Source: Mercurialis annua
Lineage: Eukaryota; Streptophyta; Magnoliopsida; Malpighiales; Euphorbiaceae
DNA: 64,000 nucleotides
NCBI RefSeq assembly: GCF_937616625.2
Contig: NC_065573.1
Location: forward strand, 3,053,001 to 3,117,000
Reading direction: 5' to 3'
Below are positions 34,641 to 47,325 of this stretch, one piece after another. Made by a program: the position numbers and the translations under genes. Under the pieces are notes generated by a model. The model was not told the DNA's origin, made no database searches, and worked only from the letters and a program-made list of their open reading frames with translations. Each line of letters begins with the position of its first letter. Within the stretch, counting starts at the first letter, position 1.

Positions 34641-35131
34641 AAATATTTCACCTTTTTAGCAATTTAAGCCAAACGTTTACAAACGTTACGAAACATATCC
34701 AAACGTTTCACCTTTTTAGCGATTTAAGCCAAACGTTTACAAATGTTACGAAACAAATCCGAGTGTTTCACCTTTTTAGCGATTTAAGCCAGACATTTAA
34801 AAACGTTACGAAACATGTCCTAACATTTCACCTTTTTAGCGATTTAAGCCAAACATTTACAAATGATACGAAATAAATCTAAACGTTTCACCTTTTTAGA
34901 AATTTAAGCCAAACGTTTACAAACGCTACGAAACAAATCCAAACGTTTCCCCATTTAAGCAATGTAAGCCAAACGTTTACAAACATTACGAAAAATCCAA
35001 GCGTTTCACCTTTTCAGCAATATATGCCAAACGTTTACCAACATTACGAAATAAATCCAAGCGTTTCACCGTTTTAGCAATTTAAGAGGTTACGAAAAAA
35101 ATCCAAACGTTTCGCCCTTTTAGCGATTTCA

Positions 35132-37068
35132 GCCATGCATCCAGATTACCGATTCATATGAAACCCTAAACCATGATTCATGTTCCTACGTGCTTTCAAA
35201 ATAAGAATATAAATTCATTTCACATTTCTCCACACCATTTGGGTTAACCACGTAGGCCGCACAGTATTTTACTGTCACCATTGGCCGTATTTACTTTTCT
35301 TTTTGTACTTTGGCCAGTCAAATCCGATTATTTTGATTTTACGTACATGAAAGTCCCAGACTCTTCTTACTGTACAACGGATTTCGGTAGTACATAAATA
35401 CCGTCGCCAACATACTTTTAGGTTCAACCTGTCATATCTCGGCTGTACTCTTGACAAGGCTGGGGTCGTCTATTTTCCGTTGGCTCTTAAGATCTGTTCA
35501 CACAGTACGTCTAGGCCGTCGCCTGACTTCCAGGCCGTCGCCAGGATTCACACAGCAACATCACATGCAAACCATTCTAATATGCAATACCGGTGATCAC
35601 ACAACACTATTGCCGCCCAATAGTAAGCATGTTTCAATGAATCTAAATCGGTTTCAAAACTATGTATACAGTTCATGCGATTTAAATTTAAAATAAAACA
35701 AAACATTTACAAATCATGTAAAGCAGTTCATAAACATTTTTAATACTAATATTCAGCAATATAAATTGTAGACATACTAACCGTACTCGCTTATTCCAAA
35801 TTTAAAATATTTCCGCTGCAAATTAGATCTTTCGTCCGTCGGTATCCGTGACAATATTCAACGGATCTAGTTTAGAAATTAAACATTAATAATATAATAA
35901 TTTCTAACATCTAGGATACTTTCTAAACCGACTCAATTTAATAGAATTAAATATCCAAATTTAATTCCAACTATCTCTTCCTAGGTATCGTAAATTTATT
36001 ACGATAAATCTAATACATATCCTACACACACATATACAAATCAAACATATCCTAAAAATATATTTTTTCAAAACCAACCTACCCAAAACACATTTAATAA
36101 TAATTAGAATATTTTTGAAATTGAAAATATTGTCCGTAAAATTTTCACCTAGGGCTCGGCCCCTCTCGGCTTTGGCCCCCTGGGCCCCCTGCCCTTGCCA
36201 GGCAGAATACTGCCATGAGTAGGGGACTGAGTTTGATGAACCCGAATTTTATCACAATTTTAATCTATAAAATTCAACCTTTAACACACATATTTAATTG
36301 ATATAAGACATCAGCCCAGAAATTTAAAAAGAATAAATTTAATACCAATTAAAATTTCAAAACTGAAAACAAACGCTAAAACTGATAAATAAACATATAA
36401 TCTATCAATTTCCACAACCAAAATCACAATCTCCAAGACAAATAATTCCAGAAAATAAAAATGGAAATTTGAGTCTTGAGACTTACCTTAATCGTACATG
36501 CAATTGAAGATTAGTTATCTACAGGAAATTTGCAACGTTTTTCGTTTAGGAAATTTTGTGAAAAAATGATAGAAAATGGGTGCCATGGTTTGAGTTGAGA
36601 GATTTGGCTCTTTTGTTTTAATGGAGGTTGATATGTTTGCTTAAGAAAATGAAGAAGATGAAGGTTATATGATTAGCCTCATATTCATTTAATTCAAATT
36701 ATATCCTTGGGCAATTTTTTGCAAATATGCAAACTTTAGGAGTAAAAATGTCATTTTCCGTTTTCTGAAAATAATTCTTCACAGATACTTTAAAATATTA
36801 ATTTATATATATTGGGCTTGAAATAAATATTTTTGGGCTTTTAATATAATTAGAATTAATTATTTTAGCGGTTTTTCTTTAAAATCTCAAAAATAAATAT
36901 AAATACCCAAAATTCCCAAAAATAAATATTAGGGCCATACACACCCTAAAACACATAAACACTTATTTAAATTCACGAAGTGAATTTAAAAGCTATTTTC
37001 CTTAGTCCCGGTTAATTAAAATCTGACACGTGGCAAAATAGACACCTATAAAAATACGGGGTATTACA
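35132..37068 (-). mobile_element. Element D left LTR (3' LTR, truncated)
   Basis: Matches 51422-53919 of the right LTR but lacks its first 604 bp, and also lacks about 580 bp corresponding to roughly 52518-53096. The junction with satellite shares AGCCA, consistent with a deletion that removed D's left end. It ends at GGGGTATTACA. It carries the hairpin ACTATTG-N5-CAATAGT at 35606-35624. Confidence 0.9.
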
Positions 37069-37083
37069 TCCACCCCTCCTTAT
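37069..37083 (-). promoter_or_regulatory. Polypurine tract of element D
   Basis: On the minus strand AAGGAGGGGTGGA abuts the LTR start TGTAATACCCC. The preceding AAGGACGAATTTTTAT is the usual Tekay pre-LTR sequence. Confidence 0.8.
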
Positions 37084-37101
37084 AAAAATTCGTCCTTAAT
37101 T

Positions 37102-37428
37102 TCAAAATAAACTATTACCTTGAGCAAATAAGTGGGGATATCGTTTTCGCATATCCGCCTCTTTTTCCCACGTACATTCCTCAACCGTTCGACTTCTCCA
37201 CAGAACCTTTACCATAGGAATCTCCTTTCTATGGAGTTTCCTAATCTGTGTATCGACAATCTCGACAGGTTCTTCCTTATACGATAGATCCTCGTCTATC
37301 TCGTCCTCTTGCGGTTGGATAATACGATTAGGATCAGGAATATACTTTCTAAGCATTGACACATGAAACACTGGATGTACTTGAGACATCTCTAACGGTA
37401 ATGCTAATTTATAATCTACAGATCCTAC
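37102..37428 (-). pseudogene. Element D integrase C-terminus and chromodomain
   Basis: In frame with the integrase piece upstream, from which it is separated by a stop at 37429-37431. It contains SQVHPVFHVSMLRKYIPDP, the conserved end of the integrase, then a Tekay-type chromodomain: PVEIVDTQIRKLHRKEIP, then VLWRSRTVEECTWEKEADM. The chromodomain is thought to steer integration toward particular chromatin. Confidence 0.85.
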
Positions 37429-38307
37429 TCATTCTACAATTTCATAAGGTCCTGCATACCTCAGCGCTAGCTTACCTTTCTTTCCAAATCGGATCACACC
37501 TTTCATAGGTGATATTTTAAGAAACACAAAATCTCCGACTTGAAATTCTATATCTTTCCTTTTCAAATCAGCGTAGCTCTTTTGCCGACTAAACGCAGTT
37601 CCTAATCGTTGCTTAATTAGCGGTACTTTCTCTGACGTAATTTGTACAATTTCAGCTCCTGCCAACTTTCTCTCTCCAACTTCTTCCCAACAAATTGGGG
37701 ATCTACACTTACGTCCATATAACGCCTCATATGTAGCCATCTCGATACTGGAATGATAACTATTGTTGTAAGAAAATTCTACCAGCGATAAATACTCATC
37801 CCAATGACCTCCAAAATCTAAGACACACATCCGTAGCATGTCTTCTAGAGTCTGGATAGTACTTTCAGACTGTCCATCTGTCTGAGGATGAAACGCCGTA
37901 CTAAAATCTAAACGCGTTCCTAAAGCCTCTTGCAAACTTTGCCAAAATCTAGATGTGAAGACTGAACCTCGATCCGACACAACTGACACAGGAACTCCAT
38001 GTAGAGTTACTATTTTGTCAATGTAGATCTGAGCTAGCTTTGCTGCTGTATAGGTAACCTTGATCGGAATAAAATGTGCAGACTTTGTCATTCGATCAAC
38101 AATAACCCATATCGAGTCGAATCCTCGTTGCGATTTAGGTAATCCAACGACAAAATCCATAGTTATCCTTTCCCATTTCCATTCTGGTATTGGTAAATGT
38201 TGCAAAAATCCTGATGGTTTCTGATGTTCCAACTTAACTTGTTGACATATCGAACACTTCACAACAAATTCCGCTATATCTCTCTTCATACCATTCCACC
38301 AATACAT
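37429..38307 (-). pseudogene. Element D integrase core
   Basis: 292 residues from an internal Met. It has the CysCys half of the HHCC finger ([11 protein letters not shown]) and the catalytic core with D in [11 protein letters not shown] in VVSDRGSVFT, and E in TDGQSESTIQ. The His half lies just upstream (38310-38360, HGSKYSVHPG) in another frame, so a frameshift separates them. It is useful as an intact comparison for the damaged integrase of E. Confidence 0.88.
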
Positions 38308-38665
38308 CGTGATTCATCTTGGTAGAACCAGGATGAACACTATACTTAGATCCATGTGCCTCCGACATAATTTTTTGTCTTCACTCTTCCACATTCGATA
38401 CGCATACCCTTGCACCAAATTTAAGAATACCACCTTTCATACTGAACTCAGAGTTCACTCCTTTTTGCACTTCTTCAATAACATGCTTTAATTGAGGATC
38501 TGTTGTCTGAAGTTCCTTAATCTGATCATTCAATGTAGGTTTAATCGTCATTTGGGCTACTAAGTTTCCCACATACGAAACCTCTAATTGAACTCCTTGA
38601 TCAAACAACGAATGCACTTCTCTAATCATTGGTCGCTTCTCAACTAAAGTAATATGAGCTAAACT
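38308..38665 (-). pseudogene. Element D RNase H-integrase linker and HH half finger
   Basis: Frame open at 38384-38665 between a TGA at 38666-38668 and a second stop at 38381-38383. It corresponds to the linker in E (IKELQTTDPQLKHVIEEVQ against [19 protein letters not shown]). Past the second stop comes the His pair of the zinc finger. Confidence 0.8.
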
Positions 38666-39670
38666 TCAGGCTGATTTTCTGCTTAACGCATCAGCTACTA
38701 CGTTAGCTTCACCAGGGTGATACTGTATCGTACAATCATAATCCTTTAGCAACTCCATCCACCTTCTCTGTCTAAGATTTAATTCTCGCTGATCAAATAT
38801 GTATTTCTGACTTTTGTGATCAGTGAATATTTCGCACTTCGCTCCATATAAATAATGCCTCCAAATCTTTAATGCGAAAATCACCGCTGCTAGTTCTAGA
38901 TCATGGGTTGGATAATTAACTTTATGCTTTTTCAACTGGCGAGAAGGATAAGCTATAACTCGTCCATGTTGCATTAGTACACATCCTAACCCGATATTAT
39001 AAGCATAACAATAGACTGTAAATCCATCATTACCCTCTGGTAATGCCAGAACTGGAGCTGTTGTTAAACACTCCTTCAGCTTCTGGAAACTCGCCTCACA
39101 TTGATCAGTCCAAATGAACTTTGCGTTTTTCTGAGTCAGCTTGGTTAATGGTGCAGAAAATTTAGAAAACTCTTGCACAAAACGTCTATAATAACCAGCT
39201 AAACCTAAGAAACTACGAATTTTTGTCACGGTACTTGGTCTCTTCCAATCCATCAACGCTTCAATCTTTTTAGGATTAACCTTAATCCCAATTTGAGATA
39301 CAACATGTCCCATAAATGCTACTTCTTCTAACCAAAATTTACATTTTGAGAATTTAGCATAAAGCCGATGATCTCTCAAAGTTTGTAACACTATCCTTAA
39401 GTGTTGCACATGCTCCTCCTCTGTGCGCGAATAGATCAAGATGTCATCTATGAAAATTATCACGAACTGATTTAGAAACGGTTTAAATATCCGATTCATC
39501 AAATCCATGAAGGCTGTTGGTGCATTCGTTAATCCAAACGACATGACCAGAAATTCATAATGACCATATCTTGTCCTAAATGCAGTCTTTGGTATATCAT
39601 CACTTCTAATCTTCAGCTGATGATAACAGGACCTTAAATCAATCTTCGAAAAGTACCTCGCTCCATGCAA
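38666..39670 (-). pseudogene. Element D reverse transcriptase (C-terminal part) and RNase H
   Basis: 334 residues. It has [30 protein letters not shown] and FIDD in [10 protein letters not shown], then the RNase H with [14 protein letters not shown]. In the RNase H the catalytic CDAS motif has become CYAY, so the enzyme would be inactive. FTDHKS and ADALSRKSA follow, then a premature TGA. A single-base deletion near 39700 separates it from the RT N-terminal part. Confidence 0.9.
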
Positions 39671-40019
39671 TTGATCGAATAAATCGTCAATTCTTGGTAA
39701 AGGGTACTATTCTTGATTGTAACCTTATTGAGTTGTCTGTAATCTATACAGAGTCTCATTGATCCATCCTTTTTCCTTACGAACGACATAGGTGCACCCC
39801 AAGGTGATACACTTGGTCGTATGAATCCACGATCAATCAACTCTTCCAATTGATCTTTCAACTCCTTCGGTTCTGCTGTTGCCATCCGATACGGAGGTAT
39901 CGATATTGGACTAATACCAGGAACTAGATCAATACATAACTCAATCTCTCGATCTGGTGGTAATCCAGGTAACTCTTCTTGAAAAACATCTAAATATTCT
40001 GACACCACCGGTACATAAC
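39671..40019 (-). pseudogene. Element D reverse transcriptase (N-terminal part)
   Basis: Open minus-strand frame with [20 protein letters not shown], then [11 protein letters not shown] and [14 protein letters not shown] is inserted immediately upstream at TSD ATAAC (40015-40019). The frame slips near 39700 before the FSKIDL block. Confidence 0.88.
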
Positions 40020-42233
40020 TGTAATACCCCAAAACAATTAAGTCGTGCCACGTGTTAGCATTTCCGATAAATTAGATTAGAAAGAATTTAACTTAATTAT
40101 ATCGGAAATTCAGGATATAATTTAATGAGTCAATTAGCTGGATTTAAGGAGTTAATTTTGAAAATTTGGATGTGGAAGCATTTTGGGGCTAAATTGTAAA
40201 TTTTGAAAAGTTTAGGAGCTAAAGTGCAAATTAGCCAATTAAACCCCGAAAATAGAAATTTGAGGATTTTCGATGGAAATATATATTTTGAGTTAGTATT
40301 ATTTATTCGGATATAAATAATACGTATATGAATTAATAGAAAGATTAATTGAATAGGTTTTGGACTAAATTGAAACTTTTGAAAAGTTTCAAGGACCAAA
40401 GTGCAAATTGACCAGAATATATATATAACCTAAAGGATGAAGGAATCATCCAGAAGGCATATCAGATCCTTTCTCTCTTTTCATTTCCTTCGTTCCGTTT
40501 CATACGATCCGTCGCTCGATTTCGTTCCTCGTCCGTTTCCGACGTTCTATAACTCCAAACGATCGTATTTCGACGGGTAATCACGGTAAGCTTGACGTTT
40601 TATCATTTAAACGAATATATTTTGAGTTATATCGATTCAAAATTTTAGGCCACGAAATGATTTTATCGTTTTATCGAGTATAGGATTGATATATAGCGTT
40701 TTGAGCTTAGAATACGCGTTTTGGTTGAGTTTGGAGCGTTTTTACGTATATAGCAGGTCGGAAATCTCGGAAATCGATTCCGGGGGATCGTGCACGACAG
40801 TACACGCTCGTTCACTTGTGGTACACGAACGTGTACCATCAATGGTGCACGAACGTGTACCAAAGTACACGAACGTGTACCGATATATGGTACACGACTG
40901 TGTACCAAGGTACACGAACGTGTACCATCAAGGTACACGACCGTGTACCCCCATGCACGAACGTGTACTCTCCGATTCTCGCACCACGATTCTTCGTACC
41001 TTGATTGAATTAATTGAATTCGCGTATTGAATCAGAAATCGAATAGTAGTTAATCGATTAATGTGAATAATTAACCTAATGAGGTTAAAAGAGGATTGAG
41101 TTAAAAGTGATTTGCGATCCGTAAACGAGTTTGATACCGTTTATCGAAGTATACGTGAGAAGCACGACGATTAATGAAAGTAAAACGTGTCGAGTCTTGA
41201 GTCTAGAGTCAATCTTAAAATAGGATTCTAATACAAGTCAAATGTTTTAAAAATTGTTTTAGATCCGGCGAGGCAAGAAGCAGCTGGACCAGTAGTTCGG
41301 GAAGCTTGACGTATTTTTGGATAAGCGTTTTCTGTGAGTTTATATGATCTGCTTTTAAAGTATTTACTTAAGCAATTATTTTATATTGCTTATTATTTGA
41401 ACTGCATGTTTTATATGCGAAACTTTTATACGAATTGCATATGCTTGATTTGAAACCAGTATTAATCTGATGGAACGTGCTACCTATTGGGCGACAATAG
41501 GACTGTGTGATCACCAGTTTTGATATAACTCAGCTGGGAGCTGATGATGAATATGACATTTACGATTGGGTTTATGATTTTGATACGAGAGAGCACTCGG
41601 CTACGGTGTAGTCTGGAGTCCCCGTATCTAGTGGCTGGGCCACCAGCGAGTTGGACTCGCAATTGATATTTATGATTGGGTTGATCGATCGATTATTAGT
41701 ATGTTTGAGGATTAAGGTTTCATTCGGATCCTGTACTTGGTTGCATACAATTGAATATCGTTTTATGATTTTATTTGAATACTTATTGGTAAATGTATGA
41801 ACTCACTCAGTATATCCCAATATACTGACCCCTCACAGATTTCCTTTCAGCATAAAGACACTTTGAAGCAACGGACTTCTATCCTACTTCCAGAAGTCTG
41901 TATTTTTGAGTATGTAAAGAAACAGTACTTTACTCTTAGAGCTGCAGTAGATAAGTATTTTGCCAGTCAGCTTGTATGAATAGTTTTCTGTAAATATAAC
42001 TTTAACGTTTTAAAGTTTTAAACGTTTACGCTTGTTGCGTTATTTTTATTGTGACTGCCAGAGGATATGTATGCCTGGCATGTGTGCTTCTGCATGACAC
42101 GTGTTTATGTATGTCATGCATGATGTTTATATTTCGCGAAAAATTATTTTACGTTTTTAGGCTTGCTACGGGTTTCGGAGCAACCACTCCCATTCCCTAG
42201 CGCCGGTCTCGGCCCTGAGATTGGGTCGTGACA
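40020..42233 (+). mobile_element. Element E 5' LTR
   Basis: 2214 bp, TGTAATACCCC to GGGTCGTGACA. It contains the TATA-like dyad (40296-40323), a hairpin region at 40765-40788, the palindrome cluster (40788-40970), CCTATTG-N5-CAATAGG (41483-41501), paired hairpins GTGGC and GCGAGT (41631-41660) and CAGTATAT/ATATACTG (41808-41827). Confidence 0.94.
40788..40970. repeat. Palindrome cluster in the 5' LTR of E
   Basis: About eight units of the type GGTACACGAACGTGTACC, for example at 40821, 40845, 40864, 40889, 40909, 40932 and 40953, with short irregular spacers. The central AA is sometimes CT or CC. The long plus- and minus-strand open frames here result from the repeat. The matching 3' LTR cluster is 48105-48290. 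Confidence 0.9.
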
Positions 42234-42237
42234 ATGT

Positions 42238-42249
42238 TGGTATCAGAGC
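42238..42249 (+). promoter_or_regulatory. Primer binding site of element E
   Basis: TGGTATCAGAGC, 4 bp after the 5' LTR. It pairs with initiator methionyl tRNA. Confidence 0.92.
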
Positions 42250-42506
42250 ATGGTCCAGTTACAATTGCTTATGTCAGAAGAGTGATTGATTTTCCTAGGA
42301 ATTTACTGCAGCACATAGGACTCGAGTCTTGTCTTGTCTTGTCTTTGTTAAGTATTCGTTTGATTTTCAAACTTTCAGCTTACCCTATAGGATGTGAGTC
42401 TGTCTTACGTGTGTGTTCGCATGTGATGAGATGCGCGTTTAATACGATATGCGTTTGCGATAATATGCGATTATATGGCTAAGTAACGCTGTTTGTCTTG
42501 GTCAGG

Positions 42507-45500
42507 ATGTCTGACCAACGATAAAAAGTAGAGCGAGCTGCCGCTGCAGCGCGAAATGTTATAGAAGGGGCGCATGACGTCCATCTAGAAGCTCAAGATG
42601 AGTCTTCTGTTCAGGGTAGAGGAGGTGGTGGCCAAGAGGCCCAGGCGCAGGCACCTGGAGTGCAAGCGCAAGCCCAACAACCTAATGTTGTGGGTTTTGA
42701 TCTGAATCAGTTTCTTACGGGAATTGCGGCTATGCAAGCTAATCAGGCTGAGGTGCAGAACATGCATCGTGAACAACTACAGCAACAGCAGCTACGTAAC
42801 GTTGCTTTCACTGATCGAGATATTGTCTTGGCTTATATGCGCCTTAAGCCAACTAAGTTTGACAGCTCAGGTGATGCTCTCGATTTCCTCGAAGAAGTAG
42901 AACGTAACGCTCGACGCCTGCAAGCTAATGAGAGACAGACCATCATTATGGTGGAAATGTCAATGAAAGGACCCGCGAAAGATTGGTTTCAGCAGCACAT
43001 TCAGCCAACCATGGATACTATGACCTCGACTGAATTCGCAAACCACTTTAGGGAGTACTTTTTACCATATGCGGTGACGGAGAGTTATCGTAGTCAGTGG
43101 TTGACCCTAAGTAGAGGCAATCGGTATGTGCAAGAGTATGTGACGGAGTTTACCAGAGTGAGTAGGTTTGCACCAGACCTGACTACAGACCCAGTCAGAG
43201 TGAACTCAAGATTTGTAGAGGGTCTAGGAGCTGAATTTGTGAGTCTGACGTCTGATATCGGAAGAACCCTAGTGCAACTGATCGACAGCGCTAGACAAAT
43301 GGAAATTTCTCTGATCCGTTTTGGAAGGATTCCCGATCCTTCCAATGTTGCGCCTGTGAGGAGTGATGTGTTCCGCAGCGTACAGAGCGCACCTACCCAA
43401 TCATATGTTAGGAGTTATTCTCGACCCCCATCACGTCAGCAGAGAAATAAGAAAGCTCGGTATGGAACTAGAGTTAGTACTTCAGGCACCGGATTTAGTG
43501 CCAGATCGATGAGTGATATGGGAGGCGGAGTTCCTTTATGTCTGAACTGTAATAGGAGACATTATGGCGCGTGCTACATTACTACTGGAGCATGTTTTAA
43601 CTGTGGTCAACGGGGCCATTTTTCTAGAGATTGTCCGAGGCAGATGCCCCAGGGTTCGATGACTACTGTAGTACAGCCTTCTTATCAGCAGCAGAGGACT
43701 GCACAGCAGGCAGCATCAGGGTACGATCAGACAGGAAGTATCTTTACTGGCCAGAGAGGCCGTGGTTATGGAAATCGTGGAGGAAGAAATGGCGGAGGTC
43801 GTGGTATTGGTCAGACTTCGCAGGCTGGCGGAAGTCAGGCTAGGGTCTTTGCACTGAATCCTCAGGAAGCTCAGGCTTCCAATGCTGTGGTGCAAGGTAC
43901 CTTTCCTATCGCTTCTCAAGACGCATTAATTTTATTTGATCCGGGCGCTACGCATTTGTTTGTTTCGCCTAGTTTCGCTAGTAAGTTAGGAGTGCAACCA
44001 GCGTACCTTAGGAATCCTTTATCCATAGCTACCCCAGTTGGCGAGAGTGTGGAAGTTAGTATCGTTTACCCGTCTTGTCCTGTGAAAGTTCAAGGACGAG
44101 ATTTGTTAGTTGACTTGATTTTACTCGAAGTATTAGCTTTTGACGTCATACTAGGAATGGATTGGCTAGCTCAGCACTACGCTAATGTGGATTGCCGGAA
44201 GAAGACGGTGACGTTTAACACGTCTGGAATTGAAGCGGTTTCAATTCAGGGTGATAAGATGGAATCTTCTACGAGTATTATTTCAGCTATTAAAGCTTGT
44301 CGTATGTTGAAGAAGGGATGTCAAGGATTCTTGGCGATAGTACGAGACGTGGAGAAGAAAAGTGTGAACTTAAGCGACGTGCCAATTGTATCGGAGTATC
44401 CAGACGTTTTTCCAGAGAAATTACCTGGATTACACCCAGATTGCGAGATTGAATTTTGTATCGAATTGGCTCCTGGCACGAAGCCGATATCGATACCGCC
44501 TTATCGGATGGCGCCAGCAGAACTCAAAGAACTTAAAGATCAGCTAGAAGAATTGTTTGATCGTGGTTTCATTAGACCGAGTGTATCCCCGTGGGGTGCA
44601 CCAGTGTTGTTCGTGAAAAAGAAAGATGGACCGCTTAGACTATGTATCGATTATCGGCAGCTGAACAAGGTGACAATTAAGAATAAGTATCCGTTACCTA
44701 GAATCGACGATTTGTTCGACCAATTACAAGGAGCGAAGTATTTCTCCAAGATCGACTTGAGATCAGGCTATCATCAGCTGAAGATTCGCGATGATGATGT
44801 TCGGAAGACTGCTTTTCGAACTCGATACGGTCATTACGAATTTCACGTTATGTCATTCGGATTGACGAATGCCCCAGCAGCCTTTATGGATTTGATGAAT
44901 AGGATATTTAAACCGTACTTGGATCAGTTCGTGATCGTATTTATCGACGATATTTTGATCTATTCACGTTCAGAAGAAGAGCACGCTCAACATCTGCGAA
45001 TAGTACTACAGACGTTAAGAGAGCATCAGCTTTACGCCAAATTCTCGAAATGTGAATTTTGGCTAACGGAAGTGGCTTTCTTAGGTCATGTGGTTTCACA
45101 AAGTGGCATTAAGGTTGACCCAAAGAAGATTGAAGCGGTAATAGAATGGAAGCGGCCTGAATCGGTTACGGAAGTTAGAAGTTTCCTTGGTTTAGCGGGG
45201 TATTACAGACGATTTGTACAGGACTTTTCGAAGATCGCTGTACCTTTGACGAAGCTAACTCAGAAGAACGCAAAATTCAACTGGATGGACCAGTGTGAAC
45301 TCAGTTTTCTGAAACTGAAAGAGTGTCTGACGTCGGCACCAGTCTTAGCACTACCAGAAGGAACTGAAGAATTCACAGTTTACTGTGATGCATCAAGAGT
45401 TGGACTAGGATGCGTCCTTATGCAACATGGTCGAGTGATTGCATACGCTTCGCGACACCTTAAGAAGCACGAGACAAATTATCCGACGCATGATCTAGAG

Positions 45501-46496
45501 CTAGCAGCAGTGATTTTTGCGCTGAAAATTTGGAGACATTATTTATACGGCGCCACGTGCGAGATATTTACGGATCACAAGAGTCTCAAGTATATTTTCG
45601 ATCAACGGGAGTTGAACCTCAGACAGCGAAGGTGGATGAAGTTACTAAAAGATTACGACTGCACAATACAATACCATCCAGGCAAGGCCAACGTAGTGGC
45701 AGATGCCTTAAGCAGGAAGTCGGCAGGAAGTCTCGCGCACGTTACAACAACATGGCGGAGACCATTAATCAACGAGATTCATACGATGTTTAGCCAAGGA
45801 GTGGAGTTCGAGATTTCATCTCCCGGAAACCTAATGGCTCAGTTAACAATACGATCGACGTTGATAGATCAGATCAAAGAATTGCAAGCGAATGACCCTC
45901 AATTGAAGCATCTAATTGAGGAAGTTCAACAAGAAAAGAGTAAAGATTTCAGTATCGTCAACGGAATACTGAAATACGGAAATCGAATGTGCGTTCCAGA
46001 CGTGGAAGACTTGAGACAGAAGATCATGGAAGAGACGCATGGAACGATGTATAGCGTTAATCCTGGTTCCACGAAGATGTATCACGACATTAAATCAATG
46101 TATTGGTGGAGCGGAATGAAAAAGGACACCGCAGAGTTCGTGGCGAAATGCCCGACTTGTCAACAAGTCAAGTTGGAGCATCAGCGACCTTATGGATTTC
46201 TTCAACCGTTACCCATTCCGGAGTGGAAGTGGGAGCAAATCACGATGGATTTCGTAGTCGGACTACCTAAGACGCAGAAAGGTTTTGATTCCATTTGGGT
46301 AATCGTGGATCGTTTAACAAAGTCAGCGCACTTCATTCCTATCAAGACGACGTATTCTGCAGCAAAGTTGGCAGAGATTTACATCGATAAGATCGTGAGC
46401 CTACACGGAGTCCCCGTGTCAATCGTTTCAGATAGAGGTTCTGTTTACCTCTCATTTCTGGAAGAGCTTACAAGAAGCGTTAGGAACGCGATTTAA
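42507..46496 (+). CDS. Element E Gag-Pol polyprotein (damaged)
   Basis: The frame begins at ATG 42507, has a TAA at codon 6 (42522-42524) and is then open to 46496. The longest intact piece starts at ATG 42660 (1278 residues, numbered here). Gag domain is about 40-230; CCHC knuckle C312-C325 ([14 protein letters not shown]). The protease motif is DPG at D427 where DSG/DTG is expected. RT has FIDD at 761-764. RNase H has YCDAS (D910). The integrase finger has H1127, Asn at 1134 where D has His, and C1164/C1167. Core Asp residues are D1197 and D1258. A one-base loss near 46446 then shifts the frame before the catalytic Glu. It would make the particle, the cDNA and the integration machinery if intact. 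Confidence 0.93.
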
Positions 46497-47325
46497 TTTT
46501 AGCACTGCGTTTCATCCTCAGACGGACGGCCAGTCTGAGCGGACGATTCAAACGTTAGAAGATATGCTTCGACTATGCGTATTAGACTTCGAAGGTAGTT
46601 GGGATACGTATCTACCTCTAGTCGAATTTGCCTACAACAACAGTTATCATTCGAGCATCGAGATGGCTCCTTACGAAGCACTATACGGTCGTAAATGTCG
46701 ATCCCCTATCTGTTGGGACGAAGTCGGCGAACGAAAGTTAACTGGAGCAGAAATTATCCAGATTACGTCAGAAAAAGTTCCGTTGATAAAGCAGCATTTG
46801 AATACTGCTTCCAGTCGACAGAAGAGTTACGCTGACCCTAAAAGGAAAGATATCGAATTTCAGATCGGAGACTACGTGTTTCTCAAAGTATCACCGATGA
46901 AGGGAGTAATTCGTTTCGGAAAGAAGGGTAAGTTGGCTCCGAGATATGTCGGACCCTACCAGATCATAGAACACCTAGGCTCAGTTGCCTACAAGCTGGA
47001 TTTACCACCAGGGATGTCGCAAGTTCATCCTGTATTTTATATTTCCATGCTTCGGAAATATGTACCAGACCCTTCTCGAATAATTCAACCACGAGTGGTA
47101 GACGTGAGCGAGGAGCTAACTTATGAAGAACGACCAGTGCAGATTGTCGATACGCAGATACGACAATTGCGAAAAAAGAGGATTCCAATGGTGAAAGTTC
47201 CATGGAGGAGTCAATCCGTAGAAGAGTGCACGTGGGAGACAGAAGAAGATATGAGACAGAAGTATCCATATCTATTTACTCAAGGTACGTGGCTAATTTT
47301 AAATTCGAAGACGAATTTATTTTAA
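46447..47325 (+). CDS. Element E integrase C-terminal part and chromodomain (after frameshift)
   Basis: Continues the integrase in the +1 frame relative to the upstream piece. [10 protein letters not shown] has the catalytic Glu. Then come [15 protein letters not shown] sequence, the end block [19 protein letters not shown], and a chromodomain with [18 protein letters not shown] and [17 protein letters not shown]. The chromodomain places E in the Tekay/Del chromoviruses. It stops 10 bp before the purine tract. Confidence 0.92.
   Translation, partial: TSHFWKSLQEALGTRFNFSTAFHPQTDGQSERTIQTLEDMLRLCVLDFEGSWDTYLPLVEFAYNNSYHSSIEMAPYEALYGRKCRSPICWDEVGERKLTGAEIIQITSEKVPLIKQHLNTASSRQKSYADPKRKDIEFQIGDYVFLKVSPMKGVIRFGKKGKLAPRYVGPYQIIEHLGSVAYKLDLPPGMSQVHPVFYISMLRKYVPDPSRIIQPRVVDVSEELTYEERPVQIVDTQIRQLRKKRIPMVKVPWRSQSVEECTWETEEDMRQKYPYLFTQGTWLILNSKTNLF

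Larger units (their letters stand above)
29206..35131. repeat. 60-bp satellite array, central block
   Basis: About 5.9 kb of satellite. The first five bases repeat the A target site (CGAAA). It contains higher-order duplications, listed separately, and runs of 30-bp half units such as 33716-33790. No genes: open frames here are the stop-free satellite frame or its complement. Confidence 0.97.

Noticed and set aside
40663..41030. Frames of 72-114 codons on both strands rich in TCT, VHERVP or RVP repeats
   Set aside because: Translations of the palindrome cluster in the E LTR. Palindromes stay open on both strands by symmetry.
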